A stretch of DNA of 64,000 nucleotides from Purpureocillium takamizusanense (taxonomy: Eukaryota > Ascomycota > Sordariomycetes > Hypocreales > Ophiocordycipitaceae), in the NCBI RefSeq assembly GCF_022605165.1, contig NC_063074.1, positions 771,501-835,500 of the forward strand. Direction: 5' to 3'. The position numbers were made by a program, and so were the translations under genes. Shown in pieces: positions 12,001 to 22,820 of this stretch (the first letter of the stretch is position 1; the number at the start of each line of letters is the position of its first letter). Under the pieces are notes generated by a model. That model had not been told where the DNA came from and searched no databases. It worked only from the letters and a program-made list of their open reading frames with translations.

Positions 12001-14130
12001 GTGAGATTCTCGCAAGAGCACTCCAAGTGGAAAGTACACCGACTTGTACGCCCCATGCGCGGGGGTCCCAAAGGTTGCCCCGGCCACCTCGGGGCCCCCT
12101 GTCTCTGGTAAATGACGAGACGGGCACTTTCTCCAGTGCTCATGCGAATGAGGTGCATGTCTCTCTCTCTTCCTCTGCAAAGGCCGCTCATCTCCAGCCG
12201 ATCCTGCGATACTCATGCTTTCGCGAAAGATCGTGTGTTGCAATCTTCTTCCTACCTTGAAGAGGGTTGGTGGCTGTTGGCGCTGGTGGCAGCCCACCCG
12301 TGGTAGCTCGGGCGAGGCACACGGGCAGGTGGCGCAAGGTCGTCATTACTTGGTACCTAAGCAACTAAGCTTCCAGTCCAGGCCCAGGTCGGCCTGGCAC
12401 CTACTTTCGTACGCCGCCGGTCCGGTTCTGTCCCCCCCGGCCCGCGACGCTTCCTGCCCTGCATCCTGGTTCAGAGCTGCCTTCCATTCACTTCACTTGA
12501 ATGCCCCCCTCTCTCTCTCCACTCCCACGCCACGCCCCGCCCCGCCCCGCGCAGGCAAGGAAGGTAGGCGTATGAATGCCAGCAGTGTGCACCCCCGACT
12601 CCGGGTGTAGTGGGCGTTATTAGTGCCTCAACCTTCACTGCGGTAAGGTACTACTAGGTAAGTGCCCTGAACTCCAGACTCCAAGCCGGACGTTGTATGA
12701 ACGTAGGTGCCCCAGCAAGCTGCGCACCACGGGTGTCGGGCAGCCTTTCAGGGCCAATATGCCAAATGGAGCCGGCGGGTTTGGGAGGTGCCTCCCGGCT
12801 ACCAGTGCCATGGAAGCAAGTACCTTGGGTACTTCATCCCTTCGGCCAGAGGTACGAAGGACGCTGTACCTAGTACTTATTTGCCCCAGGGAGCCGCCGC
12901 TCGCGTGGTGCCGGGGCACCGCACCACCCACCTACCCAGGGGAGGGATTTTGGCACCATGGAAGTTCCCTATTGGACGGCGGGAGCTCCCTCTGCCAGCT
13001 GGCTCCCTCTGCCGCTCCACTGATCGGTGTGCGATGGAGGTGCTTCGGCTGCCTGCTCTGCCCGCCTGGTTGACCCGGCTCTCTGGGTCTGCGGACTCTC
13101 GGCGCGCCCAGGCCATCCTTGCCTGGTCTGGCCTTGCCTGCCACGCCCGATCCACCACCTCCAGCTTATCCACCGCCCCCATGCTCGAATGCCCGCCTCC
13201 CTCCATCCCTCCGCCACTTTCACAAGTCTATCCCGCATCGGAGCGCCCTGCCCGCCGCAATCTCGACGTCTTCATTCATCCACACTTGCCGCCCACAAAC
13301 CGCATCTCTTCATTGCCAACCTGTGAAGACGTCGTTGCGCATTCGGCTCACCATCCTGCGGGGAGGAGACACAGTAGCACCCGTGGCCCCGGAGACCCGC
13401 CATCAGTCGCCCTCGCCACGCCGCCCGATTTCACTTTCGCTGCTCGCCGCCACGCCGCCCCGTCTCGTGCTGCGCACCTCTGTCGCCTTCCCGGAACTCT
13501 GCGGCCTTACTGCTCGCCTGCCTCGCATCAGCGCCGAAACACGTGTGGATGATGAACCACCACTGGTAATCGTCTCACCGACTGTGTCACGACACGGCCA
13601 CCGGTTACTCGCCTCGCCCTACGTCCTGGAACGCATTTCGGGCTGACCACGCCGGCCGCGCAACACTATCTCTTCCGGTCTAGGGCACACTGACGGCGCT
13701 TTAATCGTTGACCGCCCCTCGCTCTCTGCTTTTGCCTGTCGCGTCCATCATCCTCGGTCTGTGCGCGGCATCTACCCGGTCCCTTGAGACGCAGTAGTCC
13801 ATTGTGGTCTCACTTCGGAGCCTCTTGCGCACTCTCATTGAATCCGTTGCCCGCCATCTCTCCGGATCCTTTGACATATACGCGGTCTCCGTAGCTTAAC
13901 CGGACTCTTGACACCAGCTTCTGTCTTGCGGCCAGGTGCTGCGACTTCGTTGCACAGCCCGACTATGCCTGCAGTGCGAGGTCACTTGGTTTTCCACCTG
14001 CTCATGAGAGCCAACCGGCCGACATAACTTGGCTTCGACTACGTCGCAGGCTCTTCTGACCGCAACTCACGGGATCGTGGCCTCCTCATCACTCTCTCAC
14101 TTTGCGAATGCATCACGCTCTGTGGTCGAC
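9074..14130. other. Five-kilobase region without recognisable genes, upstream of lst4
   Basis: Many overlapping open frames of 60-280 codons occur on both strands, but none shows a domain, consistent coding bias or usable splice sites. The part from about 12.4 to 14.1 kb is pyrimidine-rich (CCT, CTC and CCCCG tracts), which is common in long fungal 5' leaders, so lst4 may have a long transcript leader. An AT-rich stretch at 10925-11080 is packed with TACCTAC/GTACTAA-like words. TACGGAGTA occurs at 9921-9929 and ACGAAGTA at 9780-9787. Confidence 0.5.
10925..11080. repeat. AT-rich TACCTACC-type low-complexity island
   Basis: A block of imperfect short words (TACCTACC, CCTACTAA, AGGTAGG, GTACTGTA) within otherwise GC-rich intergenic DNA. 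The same kind of block recurs near 28.0-28.2, 41.3-41.5, 55.5 and 56.1-56.3 kb. It has no coding potential. Function is unknown. Confidence 0.6.
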
Positions 14131-17100
14131 ATGCTAGGGCGGCTCCTCCATCTGGGCTCCGGAGGGTCGGCCACCCCCCAGGCCGCTACCAGCAGCAGCA
14201 GCAGCACGCCTCGACCGGCCCTCCCACTCGAGTCTGTTCAGGAGGATATTCACACACGGAATCTCCTATTTCCGGACGCACAGGCACTGTACCAACATCG
14301 CAACGATCAAGTATTTGACTTGTCTTCTGCGCCGACGACACCATCCGCTGCGGCCGCCAACTCGTACGATGTGAGCGACGACTTTGAGCTTGACTCTCGA
14401 GATGTCCGCGTCATCGTTCTCCAGGATGCTCTAGGGCCTACGAATGCCTCTCTACTTTATGACAGCCACCTGCCCCCAGAACAAGCGGGCGAGCGCTCGC
14501 CCGCCCGCCAGGATTCGAGGAGAAACCCCCTGTCACCGCGCAAACCCAGCCTCGGGCAGTCGTCTCGGCCGCTCGTGATTCAACCGGATAGCCCGCAGCC
14601 TCGTCAGGGTGCCTTTGATCGCCGAGCGTCAGTACATGGCCGGAGCCAAAGTTATGCCGAGACAGATGCTCAGAGGATTGTCCGCGAGTATCGTGAGGAA
14701 TTAGCGACGTTCTCGAGCTGCATATTTGGCAATTCCGAGCTGATGGCCTACAAAGGAACATCGACAAAGGTACATGTTGTGCCGAGCGATACTCGCCCAG
14801 CTGACTACTCCGCATCCGTTCTTGGAGATGGGAGGAGCTCCATCGGCCGCTCCAGCGGCCGCTCGAGCAAGCTGTCACAGTCATTCTCCTCACAGACTGT
14901 CTCACCGACCATTGGCCCTCCACTCCCACCAACCGGCTACTCTCGACAGAGTGACAAGAAAAAGGTCCTCATCACGCGGCTGTTCCCAGTCAACCTGACC
15001 GCCGAGGATGCCGACACCAATGTTACACCGCAGGGCCGGTTTTCGGACGACAATAATGGCTTTCCCTTTCCATCCGCCGGCGATGATTCCGCACCTGGAA
15101 AGAAGAAGAAGCCGCAACCTAAGCAGAGGCGAACACCCATGTACGCCGTTGTGCTGGTGGTGCAGCTCCCCCGTGCGTCATCACGGATGTCTTCCGCCGC
15201 CCCGGCGAGATCAACGTTCCGTGAATCGGGATCATATAACGACCAAGACTTTTTCTCCTCCTCCTACAACTCAACCAAAACTGGTTGGGCCATGGCTGGC
15301 TCTGGGAATTACGGCGATGTGACCGACTCGTCGTATTCGATTGATTTTGAAGACCGAATTGACTGGCTCACACAACACTGGGACATCATCATGCGAACCT
15401 TGACACACCTCCAGTCGGTCGTGGCCACAACTATTCATGGCCTGCTCAAGCAAGCTGATACTGCCTCTCCTGGCCCACACTCTACCTCGACGACCTCGAA
15501 CATGATGTCTCGGACCCCTTCGTTATCAGACAGAAGAAGCAACGATATCCACCGAGCAAAGCCACACAAAAGCACAACCAAGCTTGTATCCCTAGCCCCG
15601 ACCTGTCTCAACAACGACGTCAACATCGCGCACGAGGCAGGGTTGGCGAGGACCAGAGTGGTCCTGGGGCTTAGTGCCTCTAGAGTTGTTACTGGACAGG
15701 GCCGGTGGGGTATCTGGCGCGACGAAGCAATCTGGACGTCGCGGTGGTCTTCATCCACGGAGAGGGGCCAGTTTTTCTATAACCTCTTGACAGGTTTCCT
15801 AGCAACTCATACCGACTGGCTGCAAGCCCTCTGTGGACCTACTTTCAGCAAAAGAGCCGCAGCGGCTAGACGAAACCGAAATGAGGAGGACTTGTCACTG
15901 CCCGCGCGAACCATTGTGGTGTCCGATGACAAGATGGCTGCTCGCAGGTTGATCTTCCTTCTCTCGGCATTCTTGCCTGCAAGCCAGCAAGTATCGCCAG
16001 CGCGGCCGCACCGGCCGAGCACGTCCGCATCCTTGGGTGGCTACTCCAACTCTCCTCCGACGGTCATCATCCCCATTCTTCGCGAGGAATCTCTTCGCCG
16101 CAAGATCAACCGGCGTAGTGGTCTACGTCGTGCATCCCACTCGAGGACCGCTAGCCAGAGCACACGGGCGTCTGGAGTTCCTCCGCAGCTTGCTCACTTG
16201 ACCCTTGATCGAAATCAACATCAGCGGCGTGCTTCCGATGCCGCCTCAATCCGGACTACGAACATCCCAATGCCCGGCCAGGACTTTGTGAATCGCAAGA
16301 GCAGCGCCGCGACAACCGCCACGATTGTACCGGAAGCCACGACACCACACTTTGCAACCGCTCAGCAGCAGCGCGATAACCATAGAAGGCGTCGCCCTGG
16401 TAGCAGCGGCAGTGTTGCAGCGGACGACTTGAAGCGCTCTCTGAAACGCGTTGAAAGTAGCGGTCAGACGACATCAACCAGCTCACGACCAACAAGCCAG
16501 GGGTTGAAATGGGGCAGCTTGGTGAGTGGACTTTGGACTGCTCGCCGAAGAGAGTCCATCGACAGCGGCACATACAGTCAAGGGAGCGACCTCCGGTCGC
16601 CAATCAAGACGAGCTTCGGCCGACCGGATAAGCTGTCTGAGATGGTTCGAGAAGTCTCGCCTGCTGAAGAGTCAGGTGAGGCGGTGACCCGCCAAGTGTC
16701 TCAGCCTTTCGATGCACGCAATTTCGGTACTGCTCCGGATGACGTGAGAAGAGGCAGAGCGTCATTCTCGCAGGCGGAAAGGACCCCCGACCCGTCTGGC
16801 GCATTTGAGTCTCCTGTCAAGACGTCTATCAACGCCGACGATGGAGTGATAGACGTTGACGTCCCGTTTCCGGATTTCATTGCATCGTATGAATCGGCTA
16901 TCAGCTCGCCATCCAGCAGCGGTTACCTCTCAACTCCTGGCATGCCCAGCGGCTTAGAAACTTTCGAGCAGTCAGCGCGGTTTGCAATTGAGGGCGATCT
17001 GCCGCTCAACGCCGCCGGATGGCTGAACCGATTCCATCCAGACTTTGCGCTTCAGGCTCTGCCACCGCAAGACAATTTGCTGGATAAGGTGAAAGCGGCT

Positions 17101-17745
17101 CTGCAAGCAGAGCCTACACCCGCACCTGATTTCCCGGTCGGCAACAGTCAGTCTGCACGCTGGGTGGATGTCAGCGCGGTCGTCATCGCAGATACGATGA
17201 CAAATTCTGTCAAGCGTTATGTTTACCGTCGGCTGGTCAAACCTAAAGCCCTGATGGATAGAGTCTCCGGAAACACCATCGTCCCTGGCCACAATGGATC
17301 CGTGCTGTTGACGCCATCCGTTCTCCCGTACGAGCATCAACTGGAGGAAGAGTGGCTGGATGATGACATTTTTGTTGCTGATGAGGCGTTAAAGGAGTCC
17401 ATTGAGAGGGTTATCCACTCGACACCGGACGCTAGCAAAGAAAGCTCGGCGTCTTCATCGCAGGCCCCTAGCGACTTTCGGGGCAGCACTGACAGCGGCA
17501 GCACCATGCCTGATGCGCTTTCGGAGGTGACACAGCTTGCTGATCAGCCCCTGGATGTGCCCAGGGTACAGTGCAAAGCAGTTATCCTGTCTACGCTAGA
17601 AGAGATGATTCGGGAAGCCATCGATAGGCGCGACATGGACGGTGGAGGACAAGAAAGCAGCAACAGGCACAGCCGTCAACGCCAGCCCAACGTCTTGCGT
17701 GACGCTGTGCGGCAATGGGTGGCAAACCTGGATGGCGCAAACTGA
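14131..17745 (+). CDS. lst4: Lst4-like folliculin-interacting (FNIP) protein
   Basis: Partner of Lst7 (folliculin). The Lst4-Lst7 complex acts on the vacuole as a GTPase-activating complex for Gtr2/RagC and promotes TORC1 activity when amino acids return. Single exon, 1204 residues from the only ATG in the frame (MLGRLLHLG); the open frame extends 34 codons upstream but only from a TTG. The FNIP N-terminal longin-like domain is recognisable by VQEDIHTRNLLFPDAQ, VFDLS, IFGNSELMAYKGTSTKVH and KKKVLITRLFPV. A serine-rich linker is followed by the DENN-like part (WLTQHWDIIMRTLTHLQ; TGFLATHTDWLQAL). The end carries VILSTLEEMIREA and VLRDAVRQW. Long disordered Ser/Arg/Pro inserts are normal for fungal members. 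Its 5' region is unusually long. It converges on dbp10. Confidence 0.9.
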   Translation: MLGRLLHLGSGGSATPQAATSSSSSTPRPALPLESVQEDIHTRNLLFPDAQALYQHRNDQVFDLSSAPTTPSAAAANSYDVSDDFELDSRDVRVIVLQDALGPTNASLLYDSHLPPEQAGERSPARQDSRRNPLSPRKPSLGQSSRPLVIQPDSPQPRQGAFDRRASVHGRSQSYAETDAQRIVREYREELATFSSCIFGNSELMAYKGTSTKVHVVPSDTRPADYSASVLGDGRSSIGRSSGRSSKLSQSFSSQTVSPTIGPPLPPTGYSRQSDKKKVLITRLFPVNLTAEDADTNVTPQGRFSDDNNGFPFPSAGDDSAPGKKKKPQPKQRRTPMYAVVLVVQLPRASSRMSSAAPARSTFRESGSYNDQDFFSSSYNSTKTGWAMAGSGNYGDVTDSSYSIDFEDRIDWLTQHWDIIMRTLTHLQSVVATTIHGLLKQADTASPGPHSTSTTSNMMSRTPSLSDRRSNDIHRAKPHKSTTKLVSLAPTCLNNDVNIAHEAGLARTRVVLGLSASRVVTGQGRWGIWRDEAIWTSRWSSSTERGQFFYNLLTGFLATHTDWLQALCGPTFSKRAAAARRNRNEEDLSLPARTIVVSDDKMAARRLIFLLSAFLPASQQVSPARPHRPSTSASLGGYSNSPPTVIIPILREESLRRKINRRSGLRRASHSRTASQSTRASGVPPQLAHLTLDRNQHQRRASDAASIRTTNIPMPGQDFVNRKSSAATTATIVPEATTPHFATAQQQRDNHRRRRPGSSGSVAADDLKRSLKRVESSGQTTSTSSRPTSQGLKWGSLVSGLWTARRRESIDSGTYSQGSDLRSPIKTSFGRPDKLSEMVREVSPAEESGEAVTRQVSQPFDARNFGTAPDDVRRGRASFSQAERTPDPSGAFESPVKTSINADDGVIDVDVPFPDFIASYESAISSPSSSGYLSTPGMPSGLETFEQSARFAIEGDLPLNAAGWLNRFHPDFALQALPPQDNLLDKVKAALQAEPTPAPDFPVGNSQSARWVDVSAVVIADTMTNSVKRYVYRRLVKPKALMDRVSGNTIVPGHNGSVLLTPSVLPYEHQLEEEWLDDDIFVADEALKESIERVIHSTPDASKESSASSSQAPSDFRGSTDSGSTMPDALSEVTQLADQPLDVPRVQCKAVILSTLEEMIREAIDRRDMDGGGQESSNRHSRQRQPNVLRDAVRQWVANLDGAN

Positions 17746-18259
17746 TGTGCACGGGGTGTTTCATACACGCCACTGGCAGCGGCATGCCGCGACTGTATCA
17801 CCAACATTTGCATTTCATGATTTTTAAGCAGGCAACAACGATACCCCCAAAGGGAGCGGCGATCTAAGGACGCGGCACCTCTTGATGGCAGAAGGGTGCA
17901 ACTTTCTGCTCTTTACTAGATGCTTAATATATATTCTGGCTCCATCTTCGCAGTCCAAGGACTGCATGGCGGCTGGCTTTGAGGTTGCTCTGGATATGGA
18001 TGGACAGAGCAGGACCGAAGAAGGTGTATTAGGGATTGCGCACCATTGGGCTTTACTCGGTATAGATATGACAACTGTCGTATAGTTGCTTTGCATTGAT
18101 GCCTTGGAATTGCCATGGTGACCCGTGTAATTTGCAACTATGTCGGGCAGGTCGGACGAACGTGTGGGACTGTCACGGCACCGTGGTGAGTTGAGAGGGA
18201 CGCTGAACGAAGATAATTCACTGTGAACGCTATGACGGTACTTGAGCGGGTACTGCGCG
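17746..18259. other. Convergent 3' region of lst4 and dbp10
   Basis: 514 bases between two converging stops. It is AT-rich around 17,900-18,120, including a TTAATATATATT stretch at about 17,923, as expected for overlapping 3' processing signals. No gene seen. Confidence 0.55.
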
Positions 18260-21015
18260 CTACTTCTTCTTCGAGGGCCTCGCGTTCTTGGCTCGCCGCT
18301 TCTCCTGCTCCTCCCTCGCCTTGCGGATGTCGTGCAGACCCTTGAGCTCCTTCTTGCTGCCCATGCCGTCGCGGAAGCGACCGACGCGCTTCTCGCGTGC
18401 CTCGTCGACCCTCTTCTTGCGGACCTTGAAGTCGTCGCGGAACTTGTCCGCCTCCTTGGGGGCCTTCTCCTGCTTGTGGCGGAAGCGCTGCCCCGAGGGG
18501 ATGCCCTGCACCGCGCCAGGGCGCTCCTGCTCGCCGACGCGCGGCCCGCGGCCCATGCGCTGGGCGCGCTTCCACCTGTCGAAGCGGCCGCTCTGGAAGG
18601 AGGCGGCGATCTTGACGCCGCTCTCGCCCGTAATCATCTTGGCGCCCTTGGAGCCGTCCTCGTCGTTGTCGCGCGAGACGTACTTCTTGGCCTTCTTGTC
18701 CCAGCGCATCTTGGCGCGTGCCGGCGCGCCAAATGACTTGGAAGACTCGTCGTTGCCAAGGTCCATGGTGGCGTCGCGCGCGGCTTCGACGAAGCTGGAT
18801 CCGGCGCCGCCTGAGTGAACGCCGTAGCCGCGTTCCTCAGCGGCGTTGATGGTCCGGGGCGTGTAGGACATGAATACGTCCGAGTCGCGCCAATCCGTCT
18901 TTCCCTTCCTCTTGCCGCCCGTGTTAGTGACGGTCACCTCCAAGTCGTCGTCGTCGTTGTCTGGGGCTGAGTTGTGAGCTGACGGGGCATCATCAGACTC
19001 ATTGTCGCCTGAATCGACATCCATCGCGTTGCCGTCCTCCACGCCCTCGAAGCCCTCGTCATCCACATCCTCGGCTGTTGGTTTCGCCTGCCTGTTTCTA
19101 GGGGTGATTCGTTTCCTCAGTTGCTTCATCACCTCTGCTGCCTCAGAAGTTCCCTTGTCGGCATGACCGACCTCAAAGATAGTCTCTTGAGGCTTAAACC
19201 CGCTGATCTTGGCCAGCATGGCGGTACGAGCTTGCTCTTGGCCATCGACGTCTTCTCCAAAGAGTTGATGTAGCTGCATCCAGCCATCGGACGCGACGAC
19301 TTCTCTGGCGCGCTTCGCACTTTGGCTCGACGCTGAGTTTCGAGTTTTCATGTAGAGCTTCTCCGCCTTTGCCGCCACCTTTCGCAGTGCGTCAATGTCC
19401 TCTTGCTCATCAAGGACCCTGTTCATCCACTCGACGTGCGTCTCCATGGCGTCTCGTTTTAAAGCCCCCACCACCACGTCTTGGGCAAAGGAAGCATCGC
19501 TGCCGTCTTGCCCAATAACCAGCTTCTTGCCCAGGAATAATTGCAAGTCGAGAAGATACGGTGCATCAATATCTCTGACGAGGCTGTAACTCCAACCCTT
19601 CTGACCCGCGCGGGCTGTTCGACCAACTCGATGAACAAATACCTTGGGCTGGGGCGGAAAGTCAAAGTTGATGACATTCGCCAGGACGGGGATATCAATA
19701 CCTCGAGCTGCAACGTCAGTGACAACAAGAATATTCGTTTTGCCTCCCCTAAAGTCTTCCACTTGTATCCGGCGGGCCAACTGATCCAGGGAGCCGTAAA
19801 CGTGCGATACTGCGAAGCCGGCATGCTGCAACAGGTTTGCAAGGTATTCGACGTGGTGCTTCGTGGCCGTGAAGATAATGGTCGAGTGTTCTGTCGGCTT
19901 GCCAGGGCCCTCAGGCCCTCGCTTTCGCTTCTTTGATGCCTTGTCGTTCTCCTGCTGCGCTCGCTTGGGGACTCCAACAGGAACCTTGATAACGTCATGG
20001 AGAATATGAAGCAACGAGCCTTCCTTCTCAGCTCCCTTGACCGAGAAGAAGGCACTCTGCAGGTCTGGAGACACCTTTGTTTCAGCGTCAAGACGGACTA
20101 GGCTCGGGTCTTGTAGGCCGGCGCGCGCGAATTCCACTAGCGATGCAGGCAGCGTCGCTGAAAAGAGTAAAGTCTGCCTCGAAGGGGGCAGGGCGTGCAG
20201 GATCTCGGTCAGCTGCGCCGCGAAACCCATCTCAAAGAGCCGGTCTGCCTCATCGAAAACCACGTATTGGATGGAACTCAAGTCCAAGCCCATTTCGACT
20301 TTGAGATGCAGGAAACGACCGGGTGTGGCAATGACAATGTCAGGGTTGGCAGTCATGGAGCCAAACTGCTCTTCAAGGCTGTCACCACCGACTAGGAGCA
20401 CGGCCTTGAGGTCAGTACCGCGGCCAAACTCCTTGACAACCTTGAGCGTCTGAATGGCCAGCTCGCGCGACGGCGAGAGAATAAGAGCCCGGCTGCCGAA
20501 GCGGCCACTATGTGCGCGCAGGCGCTCAATCATGGGTATGACGAAGGCCGCCGTCTTGCCGGAGCCTGTCCGCGCCATGCCCACGACGTCTTTCCTGTCG
20601 AGAACTAGCGGTATTGTTTTTCTCTGGATGGGTGTAGGAACGGAGAAGCCCTTTCGTGTGATGGCTTTCAGCAGATTGGCATTTAGGCCTATGTAAAAAG
20701 ACGGTCAGAATATGTTGCCTCGTCCGCATTGGGATGGGGAGGGTTCGCACCCATCGCCTGAAAGCCGCCGCCCTTCTTCACTGTGCGCCCCTTGAGGTTC
20801 GAGTTCTTGCGATATGAAGCCGCCTGTTGTAGCGCAATGAAAGCCTCGTCATCGCCATCTTCTGCGAGCTCGGGGCCGTTCAAGATGCCATCTATGTCCA
20901 GCTCGCCGTTGGGCGCAGAAGCGTGAGCGCCATTGTCGTCTTCCCCGGGGTAGAGAGACCCCAAAATATCGAGCTCAGGCTCCGAAGCCGCGGGCGAAAC
21001 TGCACGTCGAGGCAT
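18260..21015 (-). CDS. dbp10: ATP-dependent DEAD-box RNA helicase Dbp10 (DDX54 homologue)
   Basis: Nucleolar helicase needed for 60S ribosomal subunit assembly. Exon 1 is 21015-20751, the intron is 20689-20750 (62 nt), and exon 2 is 20688-18260, for 897 residues. The junction restores the [27 protein letters not shown]-motif. Helicase motifs follow in order: ARTGSGKT (about 127-134), [17 protein letters not shown] (about 234-237), [27 protein letters not shown] and [10 protein letters not shown]. An acidic stretch is followed by the family C-terminal domain ([26 protein letters not shown]) and a lysine/arginine-rich tail ending in PSKKK, which fits RNA binding and nucleolar targeting. It diverges from the J-protein gene across 423 bases. 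Confidence 0.96.
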
Positions 21016-21438
21016 GGCGGCGGCTCGCGGTGCTCGGAGGCTGTCGAGTGGTGCCCGTTGAAGATAGAGTCGAGGCCTTCCTCGTGGCGCGGACCAGTCT
21101 CACCGTCGAGTCTTGGATGCCGACTTTTTTTTCTGGGCCCAGCGACGTTATCTTATCGCCGCGGGGGTGGGCCTGAGAGACTGGCAACTGGGGCAGGCAG
21201 GGTGTAGGTGCCAAGTGCCTAGTAGGCTGAATGGCAAGCCATTGGGCCCCCGCTCGCCTGCCGCTTGGGTGCTGTGCCATCTGCAACGCTGCTAACCTGC
21301 AAGTGCGCACTCATTGCGACGGCATCCTCTATCGCCTCAGCTTCTTCACTTCTCCCCACCACCCCACGACCAACCTGGAGACCTTTGATGGTTTAAGCCG
21401 TAAGCCAGCGAGCACTGTGTTATTCGGAAGCATCCGCT
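21016..21438. promoter_or_regulatory. Bidirectional promoter region of dbp10 and the Spf31-like gene
   Basis: 423 bases between two divergent start codons, GC-rich and without a clear TATA box. It must serve a ribosome-assembly helicase on one side and a splicing-associated J protein on the other. The region is inferred from gene layout, not from a recognised factor site. Confidence 0.55.
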
Positions 21439-22236
21439 ATGGCAGCCGAAGACGCAAATGACGATCGTGACGCGCTCGACGCGCTGGAACTGGAGGCAAA
21501 GGAGTTTGACAAAGTAGGCACCCTCGCCTCTGCGTTGATGTCTGCGCTGAGGACTTCATCGTTGACCTGCTGCCTACCAGGATGCCGAGATCGATAGGAT
21601 TCTCAAGGCTTTCCGTCTTGATGCGTAAGTTCCATACACCTCCCCGCGCCCCGTTTGGTCTTCGGCGAGGTCTCTGACGCCTGTTCTCGACGCAGCTACG
21701 CCGTCCTCGACCTCCACCCAGGCGTCCCCGAGTCCGACATCAAGATCACGTATCGTAAAAAGTCGCTCCTCATACATCCCGACAAGACCAAGAACCCACG
21801 TGCGCCCGACGCGTTCGATCGCCTGAAGAAGGCTCAAACAGAGCTCATGGACGAGAAGAAGCGTGCCATCCTCGACGAAGCCATCGCCGACGCGCGCATG
21901 CTCCTCATCCGCGAAAACAAGTGGACCGTTGACAGCCCTGAGCTCAAGACCGACGACTTCGACAAGAAGTGGCGCACCAAGTCGATGGAGGTCCTGATCG
22001 ACAACGAGCAACGCCGCCGCCGCCAGCTCAAGGCCCAGATGCAGGAGGAGGGCCGCGAGCAGCGCAAGGAGGAGGCCGAGCTGGAGGAGCGCAAGCGCAA
22101 GCGCAAACACGAACAAGACTGGGAGGCTACCCGTGACCAGCGCATCAACAGTTGGAGGAGTTTCCAGAAGGGCAAGTCGACTGGTGGAGGGGATCCAGAC
22201 AAGAAGAAAAAGAAGAAGCTGAAGCCCATCGGTTGA
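21439..22236 (+). CDS. J-domain protein of the DNAJC8/Spf31 type (pre-mRNA splicing associated)
   Basis: Small nuclear J protein likely to recruit Hsp70 to spliceosomal complexes; this role comes from the DNAJC8/Spf31 family and is not shown here. Exons are 21439-21513, 21581-21624 and 21696-22236, coding for 219 residues. The J domain occupies about residues 40-105 (YAVLDLHPGV; HPD at 67-69), preceded by the family lead-in DAEIDRILKAFRLD. The rest is a charged helix rich in Arg, Glu and Lys (about 125-195, probable coiled coil) ending in a lysine run and KPIG. Neither intron is a multiple of three, so both must be removed. The ATG lies in the context CTATGGC. Confidence 0.9.
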
Positions 22237-22820
22237 GAGGCCTCATCACAGCTCATCCTGGTGCTACGCGAACGGCTAGGCGCACGATGCCGCTTCGAAC
22301 AACTACCTCCCCATAATTCGGCGCCTCATTTTGTTCATGCTTGCCGCCGCACATTCGTTGCGTCGCTTTGATTTGTGAGTCGACAAAATCTACACACCGT
22401 CCGGGATCTGACCAAGACAGCGGCTTTGGGAGGCGAGCGCAACGCTAAGATACCCCGACGGGCGTTTGGAGAAACCACGAGATTGAAGGACGACACATTT
22501 GACAGCTGCGGGACACGAAAGTCACGTCACATTTGTTTTTTGCGAGATTGCTCGAAGCTTGGTGCCTGGTGTGAGGAGATTCTTCTTCTCGCTGAGAGAC
22601 TACGCTCTCTACGCAATACCTGTTAGCATACACGGAAAGGTCCAAGCTAGCCTGTAAATCTGCACAAAGAATCCTGGGGTCGCTCTTCGTACCCCCCTCC
22701 CCATGAAAACGCCATGACTGAATGTCGTCCCCGTTTTGAACACCACTAAATGCACTCTATACATCACGTCCACCTTCAATGCTCTATGATACAGAAACAA
22801 TCGTACGTCGCTGTGCGTCC
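22237..22820. other. Convergent 3' region of the Spf31-like gene and mdj1
   Basis: 584 bases between two converging J-protein genes. Nothing else recognised. The few short open frames lack domain features. Confidence 0.5.

Noticed and set aside
12707..13552. 281-codon plus-strand open frame before lst4
   Set aside because: No recognised domain, many Pro/Ser/His/Arg residues, overlaps equally long frames in other phases; typical of GC-rich leader sequence.
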